In this document: in pieces, positions 10,516-25,707 of the stretch
Position numbering within the stretch: position 1 is the first letter of the stretch
Layout of the letters: the number at the start of each line of letters is the position of its first letter
From: Aliarcobacter thereius LMG 24486
Lineage (GTDB): Bacteria > Campylobacterota > Campylobacteria > Campylobacterales > Arcobacteraceae
Assembly (NCBI RefSeq): GCF_004214815.1
Contig: NZ_CP035926.1
Location: 1,054,001 to 1,118,000 of the forward strand
Length of the DNA: 64,000 nucleotides
Direction of reading: 5' to 3'
Notes under the pieces: model-generated
What the model was told of the DNA's origin: nothing
Database searches by the model: none
What the model saw: only the letters and a program-made list of their open reading frames with translations
Translations under genes and position numbers: made by a program

Positions 10516-10599
10516 GGCTCTGTGGCGGAATTGGTAGACGCGTGCGATTCAAAATCGTATTCCACTGGAGTGCCGGTTCGATTCCGGCCAGGGCTACCA
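10516..10599 (+). tRNA. tRNA-Leu (anticodon CAA)
   Basis: The 84-nt sequence folds as a class II tRNA. Acceptor GGCTCTG pairs with CAGGGCT, followed by discriminator A and an encoded CCA. The D-arm contains GGCGGAATTGGTAGACGC, typical of leucine tRNAs. The anticodon loop TTCAAAA gives CAA, a variable arm follows, and the T-arm is GCCGGTTCGATTCCGGC. It reads UUG codons, which are common here. The gap 10600-10740 holds nothing I can identify. Confidence 0.95.
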
Positions 10600-10740
10600 T
10601 TACTTAATTAATTATATAATCAATTAATCTTTTATTACTTATAATTTGGCTCAATATTTCACTAAATTAAAATTATATTTCTTATTCTCTACTCAAATCT
10701 TTATTATCTTATAAGATTAATATATAACTCTCTATTAAAA

Positions 10741-12693
<1,953 letters not shown>

Positions 12694-12785
12694 TCATTTC
12701 TTTTACATTTTATTTTCTAGATTATATCATTCTTTGGTAGTTAATTAAATAAAAGAGATTAGGGGAAGTTGTTGGGGTATGGGTA

Positions 12786-12839
12786 TAAAAAAAGCTTAGC
12801 TTGCTTTATAAAAAGACATATAAAGAAAGCTAAGCTTTT
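12786..12839 (-). terminator. rRNA operon terminator
   Basis: On the minus strand, just past 5S: a 13-bp stem of AAAAGCTTAGCTT pairing with AAGCTAAGCTTTT, an inner stem CTTTATA/TATAAAG, then seven T. A strong factor-independent terminator that ends the rRNA transcript and insulates ligA. Confidence 0.85.
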
Positions 12840-12864
12840 GTAAAATATAAAATAAATACTCAAG

Positions 12865-12981
12865 AGTTGGCAGTGACCTACGTTTCCACAGGGGGACCCT
12901 GCAGTATTATCGGCGATGAAGTGCTTGACTACCAGGTTCGGAATGGGGTCTGGGTATTTCCACTTCTCTTTAACCACCAAC
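12865..12981 (-). rRNA. rrf: 5S ribosomal RNA
   Basis: Last gene of the rRNA operon. On the minus strand it opens with TTGGTGGTTAAAGAGAAG, contains the conserved CCCATTCCGAAC loop and CGCCGATAATACTGC segment, and closes with TGGAAACGTAGGTCACTGCC. Ends are estimated to within a few bases. Confidence 0.92.
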
Positions 12982-13098
12982 AAATTTGAGTAGTAAAAGC
13001 TTATATCAAACTCTTAATACTCAAATCAGATTGAGTTAAATCTAATGCTAAAGTCTTCTTCATATAATATTGTCTAAAACAAACTACTAAGTATACAC

Positions 13099-13125
13099 TT
13101 AATAAGATAGTAAAACCAAAGAATT
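13099..13125. repeat. 3' arm of the 23S rRNA processing stem
   Basis: TTAATAAGATAGTA and CCAAAGAAT here are complementary to 16087-16112 at the other end of the 23S gene. Base pairing would loop out pre-23S rRNA, the typical RNase III substrate. One short internal mismatch separates the two blocks. Confidence 0.6.
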
Positions 13126-13134
13126 CATAAAAAA

Positions 13135-16040
<2,906 letters not shown>

Positions 16041-16086
16041 TTTTGCCTATAAATATATATACTTAATATATATTTATAATTTGATA

Positions 16087-16112
16087 ATATTCTTTGGCTA
16101 CTATCTTATTAA
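16087..16112. repeat. 5' arm of the 23S rRNA processing stem
   Basis: Partner of 13099-13125. It lies in the spacer between tRNA-Ala and 23S. The rest of that spacer (16041-16311) is AT-rich with no other recognisable element. Confidence 0.6.
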
Positions 16113-16311
16113 ACATACATCTAATAATCTAGTTGTGTTATATCATTATTGATATGAAATTTATTTTTAAACTCAAATATCTCTATTTAAATTTACGAAA
16201 AAATTTTAAAGACTTTAACATTATATTTTTAAATATCACTCTAGTTATGAAACCAGATATAAATTCTTAATCTCTCTTAAAAACTTATATCTAATCTCTT
16301 TTTCACATATA

Positions 16312-16387
16312 TGGTGGAGAATAGCGGGATCGAACCGCTGACCTCCTGCGTGCAAAGCAGGCGCTCTCCCAGCTGAGCTAATTCCCC
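16312..16387 (-). tRNA. tRNA-Ala (anticodon TGC)
   Basis: 76 nt on the minus strand. Acceptor GGGGAAT pairs with ATTCTCC, then discriminator A and encoded CCA. The anticodon stem-loop CTGCTTTGCACGCAG gives TGC, and the T-arm is AGCGGTTCGATCCCGCT. It lies in the 16S-23S spacer after tRNA-Ile. Confidence 0.96.
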
Positions 16388-16401
16388 AAAAGATTATTTA
16401 A

Positions 16402-16478
16402 TGGTGGGCCTATCAGGACTTGAACCTGAGACCTCACGATTATCAGTCGAGCGCTCTAGCCAGCTGAGCTATAGGCCC
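16402..16478 (-). tRNA. tRNA-Ile (anticodon GAT)
   Basis: 77 nt on the minus strand. Acceptor GGGCCTA pairs with TAGGCCC, then A and encoded CCA. The anticodon loop CTGATAA gives GAT. First tRNA of the 16S-23S spacer, 14 bases before tRNA-Ala. Confidence 0.96.
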
Positions 16479-16507
16479 CTTCACCTACATGTGTTTCTCT
16501 AAATAAC

Positions 16508-16534
16508 CTTTATAAACCGAACATATATTGTTAA
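16508..16534. repeat. 3' arm of the 16S rRNA processing stem
   Basis: CTTTATAAACCGAA followed by CATATATTGTTAA. The reverse complement matches 18233-18260 upstream of 16S with one substitution and one extra base. Together they form a long stem enclosing pre-16S rRNA. Confidence 0.7.
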
Positions 16535-16576
16535 TTGTTTATCTATTAATAAGCAAATATTAATAGTTTTTCTTTG

Positions 16577-18095
<1,519 letters not shown>

Positions 18096-18232
18096 TTTTA
18101 TTTATTGATGTCTGAATCTGACTTTTTTGTTTTTAATTACTTAATTACAAAATTATCACTCAAAAGTTTATAGACAAGTTTCTATCATATTTATATCTCT
18201 ATAAATACTAACTTGTACAAATTTTTATTTTT

Positions 18233-18260
18233 TTAACAATTATATATTCGGTTTATAAAG
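18233..18260. repeat. 5' arm of the 16S rRNA processing stem
   Basis: Complementary partner of 16508-16534, located in the rRNA leader between the promoter and 16S. Confidence 0.7.
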
Positions 18261-18285
18261 ATTACTCTCTAAAAAAAACCTATCA

Positions 18286-18300
18286 GATTTTAAAGAACTT
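18286..18300 (-). promoter_or_regulatory. boxA-like antitermination element in the rRNA leader
   Basis: The minus-strand sequence AAGTTCTTTAAAATC about 30 bases downstream of the rRNA start site resembles boxA (consensus around TGCTCTTTAAC), which binds NusB/S10. Similarity-based; not proven. Confidence 0.45.
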
Positions 18301-18330
18301 ATTTAACCGCTCTGGTCAAATTGGACGGGA

Positions 18331-18359
18331 ATTATAATAGGAAAATTCTCCTTTGTCAA
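18331..18359 (-). promoter_or_regulatory. rRNA operon promoter, perfect sigma-70 consensus
   Basis: On the minus strand: TTGACA (complement of 18354-18359), exactly 17 bases, then TATAAT (complement of 18331-18336). A GC-rich discriminator TCCCGTCC follows, as expected for growth-rate and ppGpp control. An AT-rich upstream region could act as an UP element. The remainder of the 18361-18527 gap holds only AT-rich leader for the divergent manB-like gene. Confidence 0.85.
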
Positions 18360-18527
18360 GAGCTTAACGCTTAATTGAAGCTTAAATTTGAAAATTCGTC
18401 CCTCTACCCATAAATATTACCCCTAATTGCCCTTAAATCAAGGACTCTCTAAATGTAATACTTATAAAGTATTTATTTGATAGAATATTAATTCAAATTT
18501 ACATATGTTTTAGGAGTGATAATAGTT

Positions 18528-19919
18528 ATGAGTTTATCTATATTTAGAGAGTATGATATTAGAGGAGTATTTAATAAAGAATTAAATGAGGATATAGTTA
18601 AAAAGATTGGATTTCATTTAGCAAAAAAACTACTAGTAAGAATTCCAAATGCAAAATATATATCTGTTGGTTATGATGCAAGACTTCATTCACCTATTTT
18701 AAAAGATTGGTTAAGCTCTGGAATAAACAAAGCTGGAATAAAAGTTTTGGATATGGGTCTTGTACCAACTCCAACAAACTATTTTACAAACTTTTCTAAT
18801 TCGTATAATGATAAAAATGAAATATTTCAAGCTGATGGTTCTATTATGATCACAGGTTCACATAATCCGCCTGAGTATAATGGATTTAAAATTACTTTAA
18901 ATAAGGAACCTTTTTTTGGTGAAGATATTTATGCTTTAGGTAGAGATATTTTAAATGATCAATCTTTAATAGAAGATAATTTCAATTCAATTAAAATAGA
19001 TGCAAAAAAAAGATATATTGACTATATAGTAGAACATTTTAAACATCTAAAACTAGAAAACAAAAAGTTTGTTTTTGATTGTGGAAATGGTGTTGCAGGA
19101 GTTGTATTAAGTGATATATTAACAAAATTAAATATTAAACATAAAATATTATTTGAAACTCCTGATGGAAACTTCCCAAATCACCATCCTGATCCAAGTG
19201 ATGAAAAAAATTTAGAAGATATAAAAAAAGAGCTAGATTCAAATGAGTTTGATTTTGGTTTTGCTTATGATGGCGATGCAGACAGAATAGCATTACTTTC
19301 TAAGAAATATAATTTCAAAGGTGATATTCTTGCAATATTTTTCTCTAAATTTATGCAAAATCCTACAATAATTGGTGAAGTAAAATGTTCACAAGTTATG
19401 TATGACACAATAAACTCTTATGGTAAAGCTATTATGTATAAAACTGGTCACTCAAATTTAAAAGTAAAAATAAAAGAGACAAATGCAGATTTTGCAGCTG
19501 AAGTATCTGGTCATCTATTTTTTAATGATAGGTACTTTGGTTATGATGATGCTATATACGCTACATTTAGAACTCTTGAATTAATTGATAAAGATTTTGA
19601 TTTTGATAAAGAGTATGAAGACTTACCAAAAGTATATTCAACACCTGAAATTAATATTACAGTAACAGAAGATACAAAGTTTAAAATTATTGAGGATTTA
19701 AAACTTGCTTTACAAAATACAGATTCTACTTTTCCAAAAATAAGAGAAATTATAACAATTGATGGAGTAAGAGTTATTTTTGAAAAAGGTTGGGGCTTAG
19801 TAAGAGCTAGTAATACAACTCCAAAACTAGTAACAAGATTTGAAGCAGATACAAAAGAGAATGCAAAGATATATGAAGATGCATTAATTAAACTATTTAA
19901 TGAGATAAAAAACAAGTAA
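18528..19919 (+). CDS. manB: Phosphomannomutase/phosphoglucomutase
   Basis: Interconverts hexose 1- and 6-phosphates, feeding sugar-nucleotide and LPS/LOS synthesis. It has 463 residues when started at ATG 18528, which has TAGGAG 11 bases upstream; an in-frame GTG at 18516 overlaps that ribosome site and is unlikely. The four alpha-D-phosphohexomutase domains are marked by the N-terminal FREYDIRG, the phosphoserine loop SIMITGSHNPPEYNGFK (about residues 105-121), the metal loop YDGDADRIALL, the sugar loop EVSGHLFF and the C-terminal phosphate-binding VRASNTTPKLVTRFEA. First of manB-galU-pgi. Confidence 0.92.
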   Translation: MSLSIFREYDIRGVFNKELNEDIVKKIGFHLAKKLLVRIPNAKYISVGYDARLHSPILKDWLSSGINKAGIKVLDMGLVPTPTNYFTNFSNSYNDKNEIFQADGSIMITGSHNPPEYNGFKITLNKEPFFGEDIYALGRDILNDQSLIEDNFNSIKIDAKKRYIDYIVEHFKHLKLENKKFVFDCGNGVAGVVLSDILTKLNIKHKILFETPDGNFPNHHPDPSDEKNLEDIKKELDSNEFDFGFAYDGDADRIALLSKKYNFKGDILAIFFSKFMQNPTIIGEVKCSQVMYDTINSYGKAIMYKTGHSNLKVKIKETNADFAAEVSGHLFFNDRYFGYDDAIYATFRTLELIDKDFDFDKEYEDLPKVYSTPEINITVTEDTKFKIIEDLKLALQNTDSTFPKIREIITIDGVRVIFEKGWGLVRASNTTPKLVTRFEADTKENAKIYEDALIKLFNEIKNK

Positions 19920-19932
19920 AAGGAAAAACAAT

Positions 19933-20790
19933 ATGAAAAACCCAATAAAGAAATGCCTATTCCCAGCTGCTGGTTATGGTACAAGATTTTTACCAGCAAC
20001 AAAAGCAACACCAAAAGAGATGTTACCAATTTTAACTAAACCTTTAATTCAATATGGGGTTGAAGAAGCTTTATCAGCTGGAATTGAAAATATGGCAATA
20101 GTAACTGGTCGTGGTAAAAGAGCAATTGAAGATCACTTTGATATATCTTATGAACTTGAACATCAAATAAAAGGTACAAGTAAAGAGCACTATTTAAATG
20201 AAATTAGAAATGTTATTACAAAATGCACTTTCTCTTACACAAGACAAATTGAGATGAAAGGATTAGGTCATGCTATTTTATCTGGTGAAAATCTTATAGG
20301 AAATCAACCTTTTGCTGTTTTACTTGCAGATGATTTATGTGATGCACCTGATAATGGTGTTTTATCTCAAATGGTTGAACTTTATAAAAAATATACTTGT
20401 TCAATAGTTGCAATAGAAGAAATCCCAAAAGAAGATACAAATAAATATGGAGTAATTGCTGGAAATGAGATTGAACCTGGAATTTTTATGGTAAAAGACA
20501 TGGTTGAAAAACCAGAACCACAAGATGCACCATCTAATTTAGCAATTATTGGAAGATATATTTTAACTCCTGATATCTTTGATATCTTAAGAGAGACAAA
20601 ACCAGGCAAAGGTGGAGAGATTCAAATTACAGATGCTCTACTTACTCAAGCAAAAAAAGGAATGGTTTTAGCATTTAAATTTAAAGGTCAAAGATTTGAT
20701 TGTGGAAGTATTGATGGTTTTGTAAAAGCTACAAACTATTTTTATGATAAATCTATAAAAGATGAGAAAAAAGAGAAGGCGAAGAAATAA
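19933..20790 (+). CDS. galU: UTP-glucose-1-phosphate uridylyltransferase
   Basis: Makes UDP-glucose from UTP and glucose 1-phosphate. It has 285 residues, normal for bacterial GalU. The nucleotidyltransferase signature KCLFPAAGYGTRFLPATKATPKEMLPI is at the N-terminus. LLADDLCD (metal-binding Asp), MVEKPEPQDAPSNLAIIGRYIL and GGEIQITDALL follow. It lies 13 bases after the phosphohexomutase gene. Its TAA shares one base with the ATG of pgi (TAATG), implying translational coupling. Confidence 0.96.
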   Translation: MKNPIKKCLFPAAGYGTRFLPATKATPKEMLPILTKPLIQYGVEEALSAGIENMAIVTGRGKRAIEDHFDISYELEHQIKGTSKEHYLNEIRNVITKCTFSYTRQIEMKGLGHAILSGENLIGNQPFAVLLADDLCDAPDNGVLSQMVELYKKYTCSIVAIEEIPKEDTNKYGVIAGNEIEPGIFMVKDMVEKPEPQDAPSNLAIIGRYILTPDIFDILRETKPGKGGEIQITDALLTQAKKGMVLAFKFKGQRFDCGSIDGFVKATNYFYDKSIKDEKKEKAKK

Positions 20791-22022
20791 TGCAAAACAC
20801 TCTTTATTATCCAAAGGTATCTTTAAAAGATGAAGATATTTTTAATGCAATAAAACAAGAAAGAGATAGCATTGGATATTACTCTTTAGCTTTTTGTGAA
20901 ACTCAAGAGTTGAAATCAAAACTTGATTCTTTAAATTTTAAACAAAATAAGATTGCTATTATTGGAATTGGTGGAAGTACTTTAGGAACATATGCTATTT
21001 ATAATTTTCTAAAATACCATAAGCAAAATAATCAAACTTTAAAAAAAGAGATTCTATTTTTTGAAAGTACAGATCCTGTAAATTTAAATGGAACAATTTC
21101 ACAACTAGATTTAGAAGATACTCTTTTTATAATAATCTCTAAATCTGGAACTACAATTGAGACTATTTCTATTTTTAAGTATCTTAGTTCTATTGTGGAT
21201 ATGAATAAAGATAATCTTTTAGTAATTACAGAATATGATAGTAAATTAAATAGCTTTGCAAAAACAAACAATCTTATTACATTTGAAATACCAAAAAATG
21301 TAGGTGGAAGATTTTCTGTTTTATCAAATGTTGGTTTAGTTCCTTTATATTTAGCTGGTTTTGATATTGATGAACTTTTAAGAGGTGCAAGATATATATC
21401 TACTTCATTTTTTGAACAAAACTCTTTATATGACACAATTTTAAAAAAAGCAAGAACATATTATGAGTATAAAGATATTTATAATATAAATGCTGTTTTC
21501 TCATATTCTCAACTTCTTGAAGGCTTTAATAAATGGTATGTGCAACTTTGGGGAGAAAGCCTTGGTAAAATTGATATAAATAATGCAAACCAAGGTTTAA
21601 CTCCAATTGGACTTCTTGGTCCTGTTGACCAACACTCTTTTTTACAACTAATTGTAGAAGGTAAAAGAGATAAAAGTGTAACATTTATAAAAATTAAAGA
21701 TTTTAAAGATGATACGAAAATATCATCAATATCTTTAGAAGCTTTGGAAGAACTTGATTATATAAATAATATTGATTTCAAAGAGCTTATAAATCTTCAA
21801 GCAGATGCAACTATTGCTTCAGTTAAAGAGTATCAAAAAGATATTCCTATTGATATTATTGAAATTGAAGAAATAAGCGAATATGAAATAGGTAAACTTC
21901 TATTTTATTATGAACTTTTAACATCTGTTGTTGGACAATTCTTAAGAATTGACACTTATAATCAACCAGGAGTTGAAGGTGGTAAAATTATTTTAAAAGA
22001 GTTATTAAAATCAAAAAAATAA
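20790..22022 (+). CDS. pgi: Glucose-6-phosphate isomerase (short form)
   Basis: Interconverts glucose 6-phosphate and fructose 6-phosphate. At 410 residues it is shorter than the roughly 550-residue E. coli type and matches the compact Campylobacterota form. Sugar isomerase blocks are visible: GIGGSTLGTYAIYNF (about residues 50-64), IISKSGTTIETI, GGRFSVLSNVGLVPL, GLTPIGLLGPVDQHSFLQLI, and the C-terminal NQPGVEGGK containing the active-site lysine. It is coupled to galU and probably serves gluconeogenesis toward cell-surface sugars. Confidence 0.95.
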   Translation: MQNTLYYPKVSLKDEDIFNAIKQERDSIGYYSLAFCETQELKSKLDSLNFKQNKIAIIGIGGSTLGTYAIYNFLKYHKQNNQTLKKEILFFESTDPVNLNGTISQLDLEDTLFIIISKSGTTIETISIFKYLSSIVDMNKDNLLVITEYDSKLNSFAKTNNLITFEIPKNVGGRFSVLSNVGLVPLYLAGFDIDELLRGARYISTSFFEQNSLYDTILKKARTYYEYKDIYNINAVFSYSQLLEGFNKWYVQLWGESLGKIDINNANQGLTPIGLLGPVDQHSFLQLIVEGKRDKSVTFIKIKDFKDDTKISSISLEALEELDYINNIDFKELINLQADATIASVKEYQKDIPIDIIEIEEISEYEIGKLLFYYELLTSVVGQFLRIDTYNQPGVEGGKIILKELLKSKK

Positions 22023-22032
22023 AGAATAATTT

Positions 22033-22944
22033 ATGGAACATATATTTACAAGTTTAATACCAATTTTCTCTCTAATAATGATTGGTTACTTATTTAAAAA
22101 AATAAGTTTCCCTTCAAATGATTTTTGGCCAATGGCTGATAAGCTTACATACTATATTTTAATGCCATCTTTATTAATAATTACTCTTTCAAAAGCTAAA
22201 TTTGAAGCAAATAGTATAACTTTAATTTTTGTTTCACTTCTTGCTATTTTATTAACAATGATATCTCTTATGATTTTTAATAAAATAAGTTCTACATCAA
22301 ATAGCTCTTTTACTTCAATAGTTCAAGGTGGAATAAGATTTAATACTTATGTGTTTTTAGCTTTAAGTGGCTCTATATTTGGAAAAGATGGTTTAGTTTT
22401 GGCAGCAATTATAATAACTTTTGCAATACCTTTTTTAAATGTTTTATCTATTTCTACTTTTGCTTTATATTCACAAAACAATAAAATTGATTTTGTGTAT
22501 TTAGTAAAATCTATTTTCAAAAATCCTTTGATAATATCTTGTATTATTGGAGCAGGAATAAACTTTGTAGGCGTTTCTCTTCCTATTAGTATAGAAAACT
22601 TATTAAAAATTTTAAGTAGTGCAGCTCTTCCTTTAGGTCTTTTATCAATAGGTTATACATTAGTTTTAAAAGATATAACAAGTGCAAAAAAAGATTTGAC
22701 TATAACTATGTTTGCAAAATTTATAGTTTTACCTTTATTTATGTTTTTTCTAGCAAAAGCTTTTCATTTAGATGAAATAATGATATCTATTTTAGTTCTA
22801 TTTGCAATTATGCCAACAGCACCAAGTGCATTTATACTTGCAAGGCAACTTGGAGGAGATTTATCTTTAATGACAACTATTATTACAGTGCAAACAATAA
22901 TATCTGCACTTTTTTTAATAGTTTTTTTAAACTACTTTAACTAA
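22033..22944 (+). CDS. AEC-family (auxin efflux carrier-like) transporter
   Basis: Inner-membrane protein of 303 residues with about ten hydrophobic helices in two five-helix halves. The N-terminal ISLIMIGYLFKK-type start, LMPSLLIITLSK and the C-terminal MPTAPSAFILARQLGGD block are typical of the AEC family. Known members move organic acids such as malate or malonate; the substrate here cannot be told. It follows pgi by 10 bases and may be read through from that operon. Confidence 0.85.
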   Translation: MEHIFTSLIPIFSLIMIGYLFKKISFPSNDFWPMADKLTYYILMPSLLIITLSKAKFEANSITLIFVSLLAILLTMISLMIFNKISSTSNSSFTSIVQGGIRFNTYVFLALSGSIFGKDGLVLAAIIITFAIPFLNVLSISTFALYSQNNKIDFVYLVKSIFKNPLIISCIIGAGINFVGVSLPISIENLLKILSSAALPLGLLSIGYTLVLKDITSAKKDLTITMFAKFIVLPLFMFFLAKAFHLDEIMISILVLFAIMPTAPSAFILARQLGGDLSLMTTIITVQTIISALFLIVFLNYFN

Positions 22945-23669
22945 ATAATAGAAGATTTTAAAACAACTTCTATTATTAGTTTTACTGCTAAAATTGTTAA
23001 TAATATTTTTAAAATTATTGAAAATCTTTTTCCATCAATTAAATTTCTAGCTTTTGTTCCCACATAACTTCCTAAAACTGCTCCACAAATCATAGAGATA
23101 ATTATCCAAATATAATCAAAAAAGACAAAGCCAAAATATATAAAAACTAAAACTTTAAGGAAATGAGTTAAACTCATAAGTAAAGCACCTGTTGCAACAA
23201 CTTTATCTTTATCTTTAAAATCTTTTAATAAAAGTGTCATTGTAAGTGGTCCTGTTGCTCCCACAACCATAGAAAGTCCTGTTTGGAAAAATCCAGCAAT
23301 ATAATAGTTTTCATATCTTTTTATCTTTTCATTAAATTTTTGACTCCATAATGAAAGCAAAATATAAATACCAATAAATAAAGGAACATATTCTAAAGAG
23401 ATTAGAGTTAAAATTCCAGCAAAAAATGATATTCCAACAAAAGAACCTATTAAGAACTTTGGAACAACACTATATTCTATATCTTTTCTTCCAAAAAAAG
23501 CACGACTTAAATTACTTGAAACTTGAGTAAGTCCATGCACAGGTATTAGTGCATTTGTTGGTAAAAATGAAGGTAAAATGGCTATAAGCATCATTCCACC
23601 ACCAATTCCAACAATAGCAGCAACAACAGATGTAAAAAAAGTAAGAAAACCTAAAAATAACTCTTCCAA
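22941..23669 (-). CDS. TSUP-family (TauE/SafE) membrane transporter
   Basis: Inner-membrane protein of 242 residues with seven to eight hydrophobic helices. It has the family's N-terminal glycine-rich helix (VVAAIVGIGGGMMLIAILPS), HGLTQVSSNLSRAFFGRKDI in the first half, and GSYVGTKARN near the end of the second. TSUP proteins are linked to export or uptake of sulfite, sulfonates and other organic anions; the substrate is not deducible. Convergent with the AEC gene and divergent from the small secreted protein. Confidence 0.85.
   Translation of the reverse strand: MEELFLGFLTFFTSVVAAIVGIGGGMMLIAILPSFLPTNALIPVHGLTQVSSNLSRAFFGRKDIEYSVVPKFLIGSFVGISFFAGILTLISLEYVPLFIGIYILLSLWSQKFNEKIKRYENYYIAGFFQTGLSMVVGATGPLTMTLLLKDFKDKDKVVATGALLMSLTHFLKVLVFIYFGFVFFDYIWIIISMICGAVLGSYVGTKARNLIDGKRFSIILKILLTILAVKLIIEVVLKSSII
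22944..22981. terminator. Bidirectional terminator between AEC and TSUP transporter genes
   Basis: Perfect 11-bp repeat AATAATAGAAG / CTTCTATTATT with a 12-base loop, between convergent genes whose ends nearly touch (22944 and 22941); the stem overlaps the TSUP stop region. Confidence 0.6.
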
Positions 23670-23766
23670 AACTAATCCTAATTAAAAAATTATAGAAAAA
23701 TACCCAATAATAGCTTTATTATACAAATCAAGATAAAATATATCCTTTAATTAAAAGGAAAAACAA

Positions 23767-24009
23767 ATGAGAATATTTTTAATACTTACTATATTTTTAT
23801 CAAATTTTTTACTAGCAAACTACAATTACACTGGTCAAAATAGTGGAAAAATTGATATGCATGGAAAGAAAAATAATAGTTTTATAGAAGGTTCAAACTC
23901 TTTTGGAAATAAAAACCTAAATAATATTGGAATAGCAAAACCAAAGAATCCAGAAGAACCAAAAAAACCAAATAGTTTAATAGATGAAAAAAAGGATAAT
24001 AAAAAATGA
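23767..24009 (+). CDS. Small secreted hypothetical protein upstream of xth
   Basis: 80 residues with a signal peptide (RIFLILTIFLSNFLLANY; cleavage after about residue 17). The short polar tail is rich in Asn, Gly, Lys and Pro (PKNPEEPKKP) and looks disordered. I recognise no family. Its TGA overlaps the ATG of the exonuclease III gene by four bases (24006-24009), so the two are coupled. An AAAGGAAA ribosome site precedes it. Confidence 0.6.
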   Translation: MRIFLILTIFLSNFLLANYNYTGQNSGKIDMHGKKNNSFIEGSNSFGNKNLNNIGIAKPKNPEEPKKPNSLIDEKKDNKK

Positions 24010-24794
24010 AAAAAACTTATAAATTTATATCATGGAATGTAAATGGAATAAGAGCTGTTGATAAAAAAGATGCTCTAAAATGGATAGATGATGATAATAT
24101 TGATATTTTAGGAGTACAAGAGACAAAATCACAAATAGATCAAATTCCAAAATCAATATTTACAAAAGAGTTTAACTTCAAATTAGCTAGTCAATCTGCT
24201 ATAAAAGGCAGAAGTGGAACTGCACTTTTTAGTGATATTGAACCATTTTTTGAATCAACTTGTCAAAAAATAGATATTTTAGACGAAGGAAGAATAAACG
24301 AAATTCATTTTAATATAAAAGATAAAAAGATTGCATATTTTAATATATATTTTCCAAATGGACAAAGCAATGAAGATAGATTAAATTATAAAATGGAATT
24401 TTATGATAGATTTTTAGAATATTGCAAAGAGCTTAGAAATGATGGTTTTTCTATAATTGTTTGTGGTGATGTAAATACAGCTCACGAGCCAATAGATTTA
24501 GCAAGACCAAAAGCAAATGAAAACACAAGTGGATTTTTACAAATGGAAAGAGATTGGATAAGTAAATTTATAGATGAAGGTTTTTTAGATACTTTTAGAC
24601 TTATAAATGGTGATTTAAAAGATAAATACTCTTGGTGGAGTTATAGAGCAAATGCAAGAGAAAATAATGTTGGCTGGAGAATTGATTACTTTTTTGTAAG
24701 TAAAGATTTAGAAACTTTTGTAAAAGATGCTTATATTATGGATGATATTTTTGGAAGTGATCACTGCCCTGTTGCCTTAACAATGGAGTTCTAA
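24006..24794 (+). CDS. xth: Exodeoxyribonuclease III / AP endonuclease
   Basis: Base-excision repair nuclease that cuts at abasic sites. It has 262 residues, full length. Family signatures are KFISWNVNGIRAV (metal-binding Asn), ILGVQETKSQ (catalytic Glu), GRSGTALF, YFPNGQ, CGDVNTAHEPIDLARP (catalytic Asp/Asn), WWSYRANARENNVGWRIDYFFVS, and the terminal GSDHCPVALTM (catalytic Asp-His). Coupled to the small secreted protein gene. Confidence 0.96.
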   Translation: MKKTYKFISWNVNGIRAVDKKDALKWIDDDNIDILGVQETKSQIDQIPKSIFTKEFNFKLASQSAIKGRSGTALFSDIEPFFESTCQKIDILDEGRINEIHFNIKDKKIAYFNIYFPNGQSNEDRLNYKMEFYDRFLEYCKELRNDGFSIIVCGDVNTAHEPIDLARPKANENTSGFLQMERDWISKFIDEGFLDTFRLINGDLKDKYSWWSYRANARENNVGWRIDYFFVSKDLETFVKDAYIMDDIFGSDHCPVALTMEF

Positions 24795-24801
24795 AATTTA
24801 T

Positions 24802-24832
24802 AAAAGAAGTAAAATTTATTTATACTTCTTTT
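24802..24832. terminator. Bidirectional terminator between xth and the EamA gene
   Basis: Inverted repeat AAAAGAAGTA / TACTTCTTTT with an 11-base loop, just after xth and overlapping the end of the convergent transporter gene. Confidence 0.6.
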
Positions 24833-25707
24833 AGTGTTTTAAAACTATTTATTAATCCTGCTAATACTACAAATAAAAGTCCTACAAAATATATCATTAA
24901 TATTGCTTCATCAAAAACTATTACTAAAAAAAATGCTGATAAAATTGGTATTAAAAATGTAAATGGTGCCACTTTTGAAGCATCAAAAATCTGAAGTCCT
25001 TTTATCCAAAATAGATATGAAATTCCATTTATAAAAACTCCATTTACTAAAATAGCAATCCAATCTTTTGATTCCGGGATTACAAAACTTGAGAAAGTTT
25101 GCATTGTAAAAAATGAATATATTGTTGCACTAAGAAAATAAATCATAACTGCATTTACAGCATCAATTCTTACTTTTTTACTTAAAACTGAAAAAAGAGC
25201 AAAACAAAAAGCAGATAACAAAACTACAAGCAATACATCAATATTTTCAAAATTCAGATTTGAAATATCTCCTTTACTTATAACTAAAAAAACTCCTATA
25301 AAACCGAAAGTTACAGCGAAAAGCTTTCTTTTTGTAAACTTCTCTTTTAAAATAAACAAAGATAAAACAACTATAAATATTGGCCAAGTATATTGAATAA
25401 CCAAAACTTCAATAGAATTTGCACTATGGTAACCAAAATATAAAAGAAGGTAAAACATAAAATCTAAAAAACCTAAAGCAAATAAAACAAAAAAAATCTT
25501 TTTTGTGTAGCTTAAAATCTCTTTTAAATTTTTATTTACAAGTGCTACAAATAATAAAGATAAAAAAGAGAATAAAGATGAATAAAACATATATTGATAA
25601 TGATCCAAATTTGATTGAGCTAATTTTACAAAAATCCCAAGTAAAGACCAAAGAAAAATACATAAAGCTATATATATGACTCCTAGTTTTGTTTGTGAAA
25701 TAATCAT
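24820..25707 (-). CDS. EamA/DMT-superfamily transporter
   Basis: Inner-membrane protein of 295 residues with about ten helices forming two EamA repeats (roughly 7-140 and 150-290). Conserved features are IQYTWPIFIVVLSLFILKEKFTKRK at the end of the first repeat, and the equivalent SKVAPFTFLIPILSAFFLVIVFDE in the second. The family exports amino acids and other metabolites; the substrate is not deducible. Its start overlaps the end of tex by four bases, so the two form one minus-strand unit. Confidence 0.85.
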   Translation of the reverse strand: MIISQTKLGVIYIALCIFLWSLLGIFVKLAQSNLDHYQYMFYSSLFSFLSLLFVALVNKNLKEILSYTKKIFFVLFALGFLDFMFYLLLYFGYHSANSIEVLVIQYTWPIFIVVLSLFILKEKFTKRKLFAVTFGFIGVFLVISKGDISNLNFENIDVLLVVLLSAFCFALFSVLSKKVRIDAVNAVMIYFLSATIYSFFTMQTFSSFVIPESKDWIAILVNGVFINGISYLFWIKGLQIFDASKVAPFTFLIPILSAFFLVIVFDEAILMIYFVGLLFVVLAGLINSFKTLKEV

